This document shows, one piece after another, positions 33,980 through 41,901 of a DNA stretch of 64,000 bases. Made by a program: the position numbers and the translations under genes. The stretch lies in the NCBI RefSeq assembly GCF_019396345.1, contig NZ_JAHKRM010000036.1, positions 62,001-126,000 on the forward strand, given 5' to 3'. The notes beneath the pieces are model-generated. The model made no database searches. It saw nothing but the letters and a program-made list of their open reading frames with translations, and was not told where the DNA came from. Source of the DNA: Nonomuraea guangzhouensis. Lineage in GTDB: Bacteria > Actinomycetota > Actinomycetes > Streptosporangiales > Streptosporangiaceae. How positions within the stretch are numbered: the stretch's first letter is position 1; every line of letters starts with the position of its first letter.

Positions 33980-35169
33980 CTGTCAGGGGCTTGGCCCTGA
34001 ACGATGCGGGAGGCGCGGCCGTACCACCAGGTGAGGGCGGCCGCGGCTGCGGCGAGCACAGCCGCCAGTGGCGGGAGCAGTGTGGCGCCGGCGGCGTCGA
34101 GGGCGAGCCCGCCGACCGCGCCGGACAACGAGACCGCCAGGTACACCGCGGACTGGTTCAGCGAGGCGACCATCGGCTGCGTGCCCGCCGGGGCGTAGCT
34201 CATGATCAGGTGCTGCTGCGGCGTCGTGACGGTGAAGGAGAACACGCCGCAGGCGGCGACCGCCGGCAGCGCCGTCGCGTACGAGCCGCGCAGCGCCGGC
34301 ACCAAGAGGAAGACGACGGCGAGGAGCAGCGTGCCGGCGATCACGACGCGGCGGGGCCCGCGACGGTCGGTGAAGTGCCCGGCCGCCAGGTTCCCCACCG
34401 TGCCGGCCACTCCGAACACCAGCAGCAACACCGCCACCCGGCCGCCCTGACCGCCGGTGGCCGGCTCGTACACGGCACTGAGGTAGGTGTAGGGGACGTA
34501 GATCCCGGTGAACGCCACGACCGTGGTGGTGAGCACGCCGAGCACCCGCCGGTCGGCGAGCGGGGCGAGCCGCTGCCGCCACCCGCCGGCCGGGCCGTGG
34601 CCGACATCGGGCAGGCGGCCGGCGATGACCGGGACCACGACCACGGCCAACGCCGTGACCAGCCACATCGTGGCCCGCCAGCCGAGCGCCGCGCCCACCG
34701 CGGTGCCCAGCGGGGCGCCGAGCGCCAGCGACGACGTGAGTCCGAGCATGACGATCGCGATGGCCCGGCCGCGGCGCTCGTCCCCGGCGAGCGCCGCCGC
34801 GGTCGCGCTGGCGGTCGCCGCGTAGAGCGACGCGCCGCCCGCGGCGACCACCCGGGCCACCAGCACCAGGCCGTACGAGGGTGCCAGCGCGGTGATCACG
34901 TTGCCCACGGCGAACAGCGCCAGCCCGGCGGGCAGCACGACCCGCCGCGACCAGCCCGTGGTCAGCGTGGCCAGCACCGGGGCCAGCACGGCGTAGGCGA
35001 TGGAGAAGACCGTGACGAGCTGCCCTGCCGCAGCGACGCTGACGTGCAGCGACCGGGCGATCTCGGGGAGGATGCCGGCGATGACGAAGGCGTCCGTGCC
35101 CACGGCGAAGGTCCCGAACGCCAGGATCGCCGCGTGCACCTGCCATCGTCCGGTGGGCTCTCTCGTCAC
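33955..35169 (-). CDS. Major facilitator superfamily transporter (DHA1-like)
   Basis: About 404 residues with 12 predicted helices. I took the GTG at 35169 because homology starts at 'WQVHAAILAFGTFAVGTDAFVIAGILPEIA' (partial). The loop 2-3 region reads 'TTGWSRRVVLP' and the mid loop 'FTDRRGPRRVV'. It resembles drug or arabinose-type proton antiporters, exporting a small molecule not identifiable here. It ends with a 25-bp overlap onto the convergent protease gene. It is divergent from a LysR regulator, which probably controls it. Confidence 0.88.
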   Translation of the reverse strand: MTREPTGRWQVHAAILAFGTFAVGTDAFVIAGILPEIARSLHVSVAAAGQLVTVFSIAYAVLAPVLATLTTGWSRRVVLPAGLALFAVGNVITALAPSYGLVLVARVVAAGGASLYAATASATAAALAGDERRGRAIAIVMLGLTSSLALGAPLGTAVGAALGWRATMWLVTALAVVVVPVIAGRLPDVGHGPAGGWRQRLAPLADRRVLGVLTTTVVAFTGIYVPYTYLSAVYEPATGGQGGRVAVLLLVFGVAGTVGNLAAGHFTDRRGPRRVVIAGTLLLAVVFLLVPALRGSYATALPAVAACGVFSFTVTTPQQHLIMSYAPAGTQPMVASLNQSAVYLAVSLSGAVGGLALDAAGATLLPPLAAVLAAAAAALTWWYGRASRIVQGQAPDSHRAGKYA

Positions 35170-35387
35170 GATCGCCCCGCCTTCTCGGTGGTTCCGTGAA
35201 TCTGCCTGCCGATCGGGCAAGCGGGAGCCGCAATGACAATCATGAAATCTCCATGACAAAGGGATTCGAGGCAGGGGAATGCGGCCCAGATGCGAGCTGG
35301 TCGCCGGCGGGACCGCACGGCTCAGTCAACCCGGCCCGGCGGTGAACCTGAAGGACCGATCGGATCACCATTGATACCCTCGCGGAT

Positions 35388-36518
35388 ATGAATGATCTGG
35401 AGGTGCGGCAGCTCCGGTACTTCGTGGCGGTCGCGGAGGAGTTGCACTTCGGGCGGGCGGCCGAGCGGCTGGGCATGGCGCAGCCCCCGCTGTCCCGGGC
35501 GATCCGGACGCTGGAGCGCCGAGTGGGCGTGCGGCTGCTCGAACGCACCACTCGTCACGTCGCACTCACCACGGCGGGAGAGGTCTTCCTGCGGGACGCG
35601 CGGACCGCCCTCGACGCGGTCACCGCGGCCGGCCGGCGCGCCCGGCACGCGGGCCAGGCCGAGCCGCGGTTGCGACTCGCGCTCAAGGCCGACCATGACG
35701 CCGGGCTGCTGCCGCGGATCCTCTCCGCCTACCGCGGTGCGGAAGCGGCGCTCGGGGTGGAACTGGTGCTGGGCGGGCGAGGAGAGCAGACCTCGGCCCT
35801 GCGCGACGGCCGGGCCGACGTCGCGCTGGTCACCGGGCCCTTCGACGGTCGCGGCCTGGACCACCAGCCGCTGCTGACCGAGCCGCGCCTGGTCGCCCTG
35901 GCGGCGGCCGATCCGCTGGCTGCCCGATCACACCTGCGCCTGGCCGACCTCACCGGCCGCAGGCTCCCCAGCGGAGCCCCCGCCGACCAGGGCGGCTTCC
36001 CGCCTCCGCACACAGCCATCGCCAAGTGCGACGATGATCGGCCGCACGCCGCCTTGGCCCAGGGCGATGGTGAGCGGCCATACGCCGCCACGGCACTGAG
36101 CGACAGTGACCGGCCGTATGTCGCCATCGCCAAGTGCGTCAGTGAGCCGCCGTACGCCGTCCTCACCCAGAGCGATGGTGAGCGCCCGCAGACGACGCAG
36201 CGCGGTCTCGTGACCGCGTCCGGGCAGAGCGCCACGGACATGACGCAGATCTTGAAGCTGGTCGAGCTGGGGAGCTTCGTCTGCTTCCTCCCCGCCTCGA
36301 TCGCCCGCATCTACCCACGGCCCGAGATCGCCTACCGCACCGTCGACGACCTCGAGCCGATCACGCTGGCCGTCGCCTGGCCGCAGGACGCGCGCTCGGC
36401 GGCCGTCGCCGCCTTCGTCCGCACGGCCACGGCGGTCGCGGAGGCCGCTCGCACGGCCACGGCGGTAGCGGAGGCCGCTCGCACGGAGACGGGAGTCCCG
36501 GAGCGGGTGGCCACCTGA
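35388..36518 (+). CDS. LysR-family regulator with in-frame tandem repeats in its effector domain
   Basis: About 376 residues against a usual 300. The winged HTH is standard ('MNDLEVRQLRYFVAVAEELHFGRAAERLGMAQPPLS' region, then 'RTLERRVGVRLLERTTRHVALT'). The effector domain starts near residue 90. At residues 207-266 it is interrupted by five 12-residue repeats of the type A-x-A-x-x-x-D-x-x-R-P-Y, and the C-terminus carries two copies of RTATAVAEAA. The frame stays open through both. The gene is divergent from the MFS gene; the intergenic region has ATGACAA twice (35232 and 35254 vicinity), possible half-sites. The insert may leave function intact as a surface loop, or may have inactivated ligand sensing. 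Confidence 0.88.
   Translation: MNDLEVRQLRYFVAVAEELHFGRAAERLGMAQPPLSRAIRTLERRVGVRLLERTTRHVALTTAGEVFLRDARTALDAVTAAGRRARHAGQAEPRLRLALKADHDAGLLPRILSAYRGAEAALGVELVLGGRGEQTSALRDGRADVALVTGPFDGRGLDHQPLLTEPRLVALAAADPLAARSHLRLADLTGRRLPSGAPADQGGFPPPHTAIAKCDDDRPHAALAQGDGERPYAATALSDSDRPYVAIAKCVSEPPYAVLTQSDGERPQTTQRGLVTASGQSATDMTQILKLVELGSFVCFLPASIARIYPRPEIAYRTVDDLEPITLAVAWPQDARSAAVAAFVRTATAVAEAARTATAVAEAARTETGVPERVAT
36006..36185 (+). repeat. Five-copy 36-bp tandem repeat inside a LysR gene
   Basis: Units begin at 36006, 36042, 36078, 36114 and 36150, each encoding 12 residues. Conserved positions include CCGCACGCCGCC-like starts and GATGGTGAGCGG-like ends. Copies are diverged (units 1 and 4 share GCCATCGCCAAGTGCG; units 2 and 5 share CCCAG-GCGATGGTGAGCG), suggesting duplication of larger blocks. 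There are no unique spacers, so it is not a CRISPR array. Confidence 0.92.
36420..36479 (+). repeat. Two-copy 30-bp tandem repeat at the LysR 3' end
   Basis: Units 36420-36449 and 36450-36479 differ at one base and each encode RTATAVAEAA. A third partial copy (CGCACGGAGACGG) follows. The near identity indicates recent expansion. Confidence 0.93.
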
Positions 36519-37091
36519 TCACAGCCGCTGTTCGGCGTGGACGAACACCGTCGAGAGGCGCAGCAGGCGGTCCGCCAGTTCCTCCGGGTCGAGGGGGTCG
36601 GCGGCGTCGATCAGCCAGTCGTTGACGATCGCGCCGGTCCCGCCCGTGATCAGCGTCGCGAAGTCCCGCACCGTGGCGTCGTCGAGGTCGCCGAGCAGCT
36701 CCCGCACGCCCGCTGTGGTGATGAGCGAGCCGAACAGCCGGTTCAGGGCGCGGGTCATGAGGAAGGCGCACGATCCGGTGAGCATCGCGCGGTAGAAGGA
36801 TCGGTGCCGGGCGAAGTGCCGGGCCATCGCCAGCATGCGCGCGCGCCGCGGTGCGCCGCCGTCCCCGACCTCGGGCATGAGCTCCCGTTCGACCAGGTCC
36901 GCCGCGGCCGCCACGAGGAGCGCGTCACGGTCGCCGAACTGCAGGTAGACCAGCTGCCGGCTGACGTTCGCGGCGTCGGCCAGGTCCGTGATGGGCAGGG
37001 CGGTGGTGCCACGCTCGGAGACCAGGTGTACAGCGGCGGCCATGAGGGCGGCGCGGGAGCGCAGCACCCGGCGGTCTTGTCGATCCTGCAT
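36519..37091 (-). CDS. TetR-family transcriptional regulator
   Basis: About 190 residues from the ATG at 37091. An ATG 18 bases upstream (37109) falls inside an operator-like repeat, so I prefer the shorter form. The N-terminal HTH is typical ('ALMAAAVHLVSERGTTALPITDLADAANVSRQLVYLQFGDRDALL' region, recognition helix around 'VSRQLVYLQF'), followed by a helical ligand-binding domain. It is divergent from the carboxylesterase gene with 81 bp between, and two direct 14-bp elements lie there. It probably represses both genes until an ester-type ligand binds. Its 3' end meets the LysR gene's stop head to head. Confidence 0.9.
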   Translation of the reverse strand: MQDRQDRRVLRSRAALMAAAVHLVSERGTTALPITDLADAANVSRQLVYLQFGDRDALLVAAAADLVERELMPEVGDGGAPRRARMLAMARHFARHRSFYRAMLTGSCAFLMTRALNRLFGSLITTAGVRELLGDLDDATVRDFATLITGGTGAIVNDWLIDAADPLDPEELADRLLRLSTVFVHAEQRL

Positions 37092-37102
37092 GCCCTCGAC
37101 AC

Positions 37103-37135
37103 TAGACATGTGTTAAAAAAATAGACAACTGTTAA
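37103..37135. promoter_or_regulatory. Two direct TetR operator-like elements
   Basis: TAGACATGTGTTAA (37103-37116) and TAGACAACTGTTAA (37122-37135) match at 12 of 14 positions and are 19 bp apart. Each pairs an ACA arm with a TGT arm. They sit between the divergent TetR and carboxylesterase genes. Confidence 0.68.
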
Positions 37136-37172
37136 ATCAGTCGCTTTACCTGTCGAAGGCAAGGAGTCGCCC

Positions 37173-38696
37173 ATGTCCGCACTCGAGCCCGAAGTCCGTA
37201 CCACCGCCGGTGTGGTGCGCGGCCGTACGGAGGACGGCCTGGTCGTCTTCCGCGGCATACCGTTCGCCGAACCCCCGATCGGGGAGGCCCGCTTCCAGGC
37301 GCCGCGGCCCGTGCGCGGCTGGGACGGCGTACGGGAGGCGGACGCCTTCGGTCCACCGGCCCCGCAGGACGTGAACATGGCGGGCCGCGGCGGCGGCGAG
37401 TTCCTCATGGACACGGGCGACGACTGGCTGACGGTCAACGTCTGGACGCCCGACCCCGATCCGGCCGCCCGCCGCCCGGTGCTGGTGTGGATCCACGGCG
37501 GCGCCTACAAGCTCGGCTTCTCCGGCAGCCCCGGCTACGACGCCCAGCACATCGCCCGCGACGGCGACGTGGTGTTCGTGTCGCTGAACTACCGCCTCGG
37601 CATCGAGGGCTTCGCCCGCATCGACGGCGCGCCCGCCAACCGGGGCCTGCTCGACCAGGTTGCCGCCCTGGAGTGGGTGCGGGAGAACATCACGGCGTTC
37701 GGCGGCGATCCCGGCCAGGTGACCGTGGCCGGTGACTCGGCCGGTGCCGGGTCCATCGTCGCGCTGATGGCCATGCCGAGCGCGGCGGGGCTGTTCCGGC
37801 GGGCCGTCGCGCAGAGCGTACCGGGCACGTTCTTCTCCGACGCCCTGGCCCGGGACGTCGCGACGGCCATCGCCGCCGAGGCGGGCCTGCGCCCGACGGC
37901 CGGAGAGCTGGCCGGTGTGGATCCACGGCAACTGCCGAAGCTCGGGCAGACGCTGGAGCCGAAGATGCGGCAGTACGAGGACCGCTGGGGCACATTCGCG
38001 CACACACTCTCGCTCTTCTCCCCGGTCGTCGACGGCGAGGTGCTCCCCGCCGCGCCCTGGCAGGCGCTGGCCGGTGGCGCGGGACGGGACGTGGAGCTGA
38101 TCATCGGTCACACCCGCGACGAGTGCCGCACGTTCCTCTTGTTCGCCGGACAGCTCGGCAACATCACCGAGGAGCAGGCGACGGAGGCGCTGCGCCTGTT
38201 CGGCCCCGGCGAGGACGGCGAACGGGCCTACCGCGCGGCGTTCCCGGACGCCTCCGCCGAGGAACTGTACGAACTCGTCCAGAACGACTGGCTGTTCCGC
38301 ATGCCGACGCTGCACCTGGCCGAGGCGCACACCGCCGGGGGCGGGCAGGCGTACCTGTACGAGCTGACCTGGCAGTCCCCGGGCAGCGGCGGAGTGATGC
38401 GCGCCTGCCACGGCCTGGACGGCCCGCTGCTGTTCGGCACCTACGACGCCCACCTGGGCCCGGTGGCCATCGGCCCCGAGGGCACCGCCGAGGCCCGCGA
38501 CCTGACGACCCAGATCCGCACAGCCTGGACCTCCTTCGTCACCTCGGGCACCCCCGGCTGGCCCGCGTACGACTCCCGGCAGCGCCAGACCCGGATCTTC
38601 GACACGCCCGGGGCGGTCACCGCGTACCCCGAGGAGACCTCACGCCGCCTGTGGCAGGAGCACGTCTTCGAGGCCCTTCCGCTACTGACCCCCTGA
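37173..38696 (+). CDS. Type-B carboxylesterase
   Basis: About 507 residues. AAGGAG lies upstream of the ATG. Family marks are 'FRGIPFAEPPIGEARFQAP', the oxyanion loop 'VWIHGGAYKLG', the nucleophile Ser189 in 'VAGDSAGAGSIVAL', a Glu/Asp around 'IIGHTRDECRTF' and the catalytic His in 'ACHGLDGPLLF'. There is no signal peptide, so it hydrolyses carboxylic esters in the cytoplasm. It is probably under the divergent TetR repressor, which suggests a xenobiotic or secondary-metabolite ester. Its last 15 bp overlap the end of the convergent LysR gene. Confidence 0.92.
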   Translation: MSALEPEVRTTAGVVRGRTEDGLVVFRGIPFAEPPIGEARFQAPRPVRGWDGVREADAFGPPAPQDVNMAGRGGGEFLMDTGDDWLTVNVWTPDPDPAARRPVLVWIHGGAYKLGFSGSPGYDAQHIARDGDVVFVSLNYRLGIEGFARIDGAPANRGLLDQVAALEWVRENITAFGGDPGQVTVAGDSAGAGSIVALMAMPSAAGLFRRAVAQSVPGTFFSDALARDVATAIAAEAGLRPTAGELAGVDPRQLPKLGQTLEPKMRQYEDRWGTFAHTLSLFSPVVDGEVLPAAPWQALAGGAGRDVELIIGHTRDECRTFLLFAGQLGNITEEQATEALRLFGPGEDGERAYRAAFPDASAEELYELVQNDWLFRMPTLHLAEAHTAGGGQAYLYELTWQSPGSGGVMRACHGLDGPLLFGTYDAHLGPVAIGPEGTAEARDLTTQIRTAWTSFVTSGTPGWPAYDSRQRQTRIFDTPGAVTAYPEETSRRLWQEHVFEALPLLTP

Positions 38697-39572
38697 CGGC
38701 TCTGACGAGATGCCGAGGGCGGACAGGAACGCCGCGGCGGCAGGGGAGGGAGGGAAGCGGCTCCAGATGAGGTGCTCCATGCGGGCGGGGGCGTCGCGTA
38801 TCTGGAGGACGGGCAGGTCGGGGAGCTCGGACACGAAGGCGGCGGGCAGCAGCCCGATGCCCAGGCCCTGCCGGATCAGGCGAGCCATGAAGTCCACGGT
38901 CGTCACCTCGAAGGCGACCTCGCGCCGGACCGCGGCTGCCGCGAACGCCTCGTCCGACTGGGCCCGTGCGGCGCTGCCCGGCGGGAAGTCGACGAACGGT
39001 TCGTCCGACAGCTGGTGCAGGTCCACGCGGTCCTCGTCCACCAGCGGGTGACCAGGCGCGACCACGGCGACGAGGTCGCCGCGGGCCAGTTCGCGGCCGC
39101 GGACGCCCTTGGGTCGTACGCCCACGGGCAGCCCCAGGAAGGCGATGTCCAGGGTGCCCTGCCGGACCCGTTCGATCAGCTCTTCGCTGGCGCCGGAGCG
39201 GAGGCTGATGCGTACCTGCCGATGCCGCAGATGGAAGTGCTTCAGCGTGGTCGGGAGATCGATCGCCGCGACGGTGGGGATGGCGCCGATGGCGAGCCGG
39301 CCGCGGATCTCGCCGGCGACGGCGGCCACCTCGGCGCGGGCGCGTTCGGCGGCGTCGAGGGCCTGGCGGGCGGCGGGCAGGAACGCCTCGCCCGCGGGGG
39401 TCAGCCGGACGCGGCGGCTGGTGCGGTCGAACAGCTTGGCGCCCAGCTCACGTTCCAGGCGGGCGATCTGGTGGCTCAGCGCGGACTGGACGACCAGGCA
39501 CTGCTCGGCGGCACGGGTGAAGTTGCTCGTCTCCGCGACCGCGACGACGTAGCGCATCTGCTGAAGCTCCAT
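38682..39572 (-). CDS. LysR-family transcriptional regulator
   Basis: About 296 residues, the normal family length. The N-terminal HTH is 'MELQQMRYVVAVAETSNFTRAAEQCLVVQSALSHQI' region with 'RLERELGAKLFDRTSRRVRLT' as the wing. The effector-binding domain includes 'LAIGAIPTVAAIDLP' and 'GLGIGLLPAAFV'. It is divergent from an MFS transporter and NmrA-like reductase. Two inverted repeats, one a T-N11-A LysR box, fill the 80-bp intergenic region directly upstream of its start. Confidence 0.92.
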   Translation of the reverse strand: MELQQMRYVVAVAETSNFTRAAEQCLVVQSALSHQIARLERELGAKLFDRTSRRVRLTPAGEAFLPAARQALDAAERARAEVAAVAGEIRGRLAIGAIPTVAAIDLPTTLKHFHLRHRQVRISLRSGASEELIERVRQGTLDIAFLGLPVGVRPKGVRGRELARGDLVAVVAPGHPLVDEDRVDLHQLSDEPFVDFPPGSAARAQSDEAFAAAAVRREVAFEVTTVDFMARLIRQGLGIGLLPAAFVSELPDLPVLQIRDAPARMEHLIWSRFPPSPAAAAFLSALGISSEPSGGQ

Positions 39573-39578
39573 GGATCA

Positions 39579-39608
39579 ATCGTGATGCACGATCGTTGTC
39601 GATGACAA
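39579..39608. promoter_or_regulatory. Paired LysR-box dyads
   Basis: ATCGTG-ATG-CACGAT (39579-39593), containing T-N11-A, is followed by TTGTC-GAT-GACAA (39596-39608). Their centres are 16 bp apart, like the recognition and activation sites of LysR-controlled divergent promoters. Confidence 0.7.
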
Positions 39609-39652
39609 ACATGTGTTGGACTCATTGATCGCCCGTCGCCGAGGCTAGGCGC

Positions 39653-40876
39653 ATGAGACCTCACATGAACGGCGGGCTGCTCCTGCTCATGTCGACGGCG
39701 ACCGGGCTGGCGGTCGCGGGCAACTACTTCGCCCAGCCGCTGCTCGACCTGATCGGCCGGGAGCTGAGGGTCGGGCCCTCGCTGGCGGCGCTGGTGGTGA
39801 CGGCCGCGCAGAGCGGATACGCGCTGGGGCTGATCCTGCTGGTGCCGCTCGGCGACCTGGTGGAGCGGCGGCGGCTGGCGGTGGCGCTCTACGCGGCGAC
39901 CGCCGTCCTGCTGCTGGTGTCGGCCACCGCCGCCAACGGCATGGTGCTCCTGGCCAGTACGGCGCTGACCGCGCTGACCTCGGTGGGAGCGCAGGTGGTG
40001 GTGCCGTTCGCGGCGACGCTGGCCGACCCGGCCGAGCGCGGCCGGGTGGTCGGCACGGTGATGACCGGGCTGATGCTCGGCCTGTTGCTGGCGCGGACCG
40101 CGTCCGGAGCCCTGTCGGAGCTGGGCGGCTGGCGGACGGTCTACTGGGTGCACGCGGTCCTGATGGCGCTGATGGCCGTCCTGCTGCGGGTCTTCCTGCC
40201 CCGGCTCGGCGGCGACGACCGGCACCTGTCCTACCTGGGGCTGCTGCGCTCGACGGTCGCGATGTTCCGGCATGAGCCGCTGCTGCGATGGCGGTCAGGC
40301 ATCGGCGCGTTGAGCCTGGCTTCGTTCAGCGTGCTGTGGACGGCGCTGACCTTCCTGCTGGCGGGATCGCCGTACGGCTGGCCGGAGCCGGCCATCGGCC
40401 TGTTCGGCCTGGTCGGTGTCGTGGGCGCGCTGACCGCCACGGTGGCGGGGCGGCTGGCCGACCGCGGGCACGTCCAGATCGTGACCGGCGGCGGGACGGT
40501 CCTGCTGCTGGCGTCCTGGGCGGCGCTCGCGGCGGGGGCACGCTCGCTGGTCTGGCTGCTCGCCGGCGTGATCGTGCTGGACCTGGCGCATCAGGCGGTG
40601 CTCAACAGCAGCCAGAACGTCCTCTACGCGCTCCGGCCCGAGGCCCGCAACCGGATCAACTCCGCCTTCATGACCTCCCTGTTCCTGGGCGGCGCGGTGG
40701 GCTCCGCGCTGACCTCGGTGATCTGGGTCAACGGCGGCTGGACCGGCGTGTGCGTCCTGGGCGCCACCCTCTCGGCCGGGACCGTCGCACTCTGGGGCCT
40801 GGAGCGCGTCACCGTCAACCGGGCGGAACGGCAGCCCCTGGTCCGCATCCCCGTCACCACCACCAAAGGAGAATGA
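39653..40876 (+). CDS. Major facilitator superfamily transporter
   Basis: About 407 residues with 12 predicted helices. It begins 'MNGGLLLLMSTATGLAVAGNYFAQPLLDLIG' (partial), typical of the YnfM/YgaY-like exporter group. Loop 2-3 is 'PLGDLVERRRLAVAL', and the second half repeats 'GRLADRGHVQIV'. The cargo is unknown. It is transcribed away from the LysR gene and is coupled to the NmrA-like gene. Its 5' leader lacks a clear Shine-Dalgarno sequence. Confidence 0.88.
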   Translation: MRPHMNGGLLLLMSTATGLAVAGNYFAQPLLDLIGRELRVGPSLAALVVTAAQSGYALGLILLVPLGDLVERRRLAVALYAATAVLLLVSATAANGMVLLASTALTALTSVGAQVVVPFAATLADPAERGRVVGTVMTGLMLGLLLARTASGALSELGGWRTVYWVHAVLMALMAVLLRVFLPRLGGDDRHLSYLGLLRSTVAMFRHEPLLRWRSGIGALSLASFSVLWTALTFLLAGSPYGWPEPAIGLFGLVGVVGALTATVAGRLADRGHVQIVTGGGTVLLLASWAALAAGARSLVWLLAGVIVLDLAHQAVLNSSQNVLYALRPEARNRINSAFMTSLFLGGAVGSALTSVIWVNGGWTGVCVLGATLSAGTVALWGLERVTVNRAERQPLVRIPVTTTKGE

Positions 40877-40878
40877 GC

Positions 40879-41742
40879 ATGTCACGCACCGTGCTGATCA
40901 CCGGAGCCACCGGAACCGTGTCCACCGCACTGATGAAGGCTCTGGACGGAGCCGACGTGGACCTCCGCGCTCTCGTTCGCGAAGAGTCCAGAGCGGACGG
41001 CCTCCGCGCCGAGGTCTTCGTCGGTGACCTCGATGACGCCCGGTCGCTGCCGCCCGCCTTCAAGGGGGTGCGGGACGTGTGGCTGCTCACCCCGAACGGC
41101 CCGCGCGCTCCGGAGCACAACATGAACGCCGTATGGGCCGCACGGCAGGCCGGTGTGGAGCGCATCGTGCGCCTGTCCGTCGTCGGCGCGGCACACGACG
41201 CGCCGAACCGCAGCGGCAGACTGCACGCGCTGTCCGACCGGGAGACCGAACGGTGCGGCATGCGCTGGACGATCCTGCGCCCCCACTGGTTCATGCAGAA
41301 CCTGCTGAACGAGGCGGGCGACATCGCCACCACCGGCACGTTCTCGCTCAACCTGGCCGCGGCGCGGATCGGCATGATCGACGTCCGCGACATCGCCGAG
41401 TGCGCCGCCCGCGTGCTCCTCGACGACCCGGACCGCCACCACGGCCGGACGTACACCCTCACCGGGCCTCGCTCGCTGACCTTCGACGAGGTCGCCCGCC
41501 AGCTGAGTCTGGCTCTCGGCAGATCCATCACGTACCTGCCGGTCAGTGATGACGCCAAGCGCGAGACGCTGCTCGGCCACGGCGTCCCGGCCTGGATCGC
41601 CGACATGCTCGAGGAGTACGCGCGGGCGTACGCCTCCGGCTGGGGCGACCTCACCACCGACACGGTCGCCGACCTTCTCGGCCACCCCCCGCGCGACCTC
41701 GCCGACTTCGCCCGCGACCACGCCGCGGCCTTCCTCCCATAA
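40879..41742 (+). CDS. NmrA/SDR-type NAD(P)-binding protein
   Basis: About 287 residues. AAGGAG is 8 bases upstream of the ATG at 40879; an earlier ATG at 40873 overlaps the MFS stop. A Rossmann start 'TVLITGATGTVSTALM' (GxxGxxG) and 'GDLDDARSLPPAFKGVRDVWLLTP' fit the atypical short-chain reductases related to NmrA and the quinone reductase QorB. The usual YxxxK dyad is not evident. It could be a redox sensor or an NADPH-dependent reductase acting with the co-transcribed exporter. The gene ends just before the inositol operon promoter. Confidence 0.85.
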   Translation: MSRTVLITGATGTVSTALMKALDGADVDLRALVREESRADGLRAEVFVGDLDDARSLPPAFKGVRDVWLLTPNGPRAPEHNMNAVWAARQAGVERIVRLSVVGAAHDAPNRSGRLHALSDRETERCGMRWTILRPHWFMQNLLNEAGDIATTGTFSLNLAAARIGMIDVRDIAECAARVLLDDPDRHHGRTYTLTGPRSLTFDEVARQLSLALGRSITYLPVSDDAKRETLLGHGVPAWIADMLEEYARAYASGWGDLTTDTVADLLGHPPRDLADFARDHAAAFLP

Positions 41743-41761
41743 ATATGACGTTACGCTAAGA

Positions 41762-41781
41762 TGTCAGGACAAAGTCTTGAC
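41762..41781 (+). promoter_or_regulatory. Inositol-regulon operator, copy upstream of iolC
   Basis: TGTCAGGACAAAGTCTTGAC. TGTC-AG-GACA is a perfect dyad, and the TTGAC at the end can serve as a -35. The same element with three differences lies at 49233-49252, between the LacI gene and the dehydrogenase operon. Confidence 0.72.
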
Positions 41782-41901
41782 GTCGGCTGCATCGGCAAGG
41801 CAGGCTGCATATCATCGCCGACCATCTTGACCTGGGGCGGAGCCGGGCGATCCGTTGAGGCCCGTACCGCTTTCCGAGATCGAAGGGATCGAGCAGCAGC
41901 G

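Noticed and set aside
36006..36185. CRISPR array
   Set aside because: Repeats are contiguous, in frame inside a LysR gene, and have no unique spacers or cas genes nearby.
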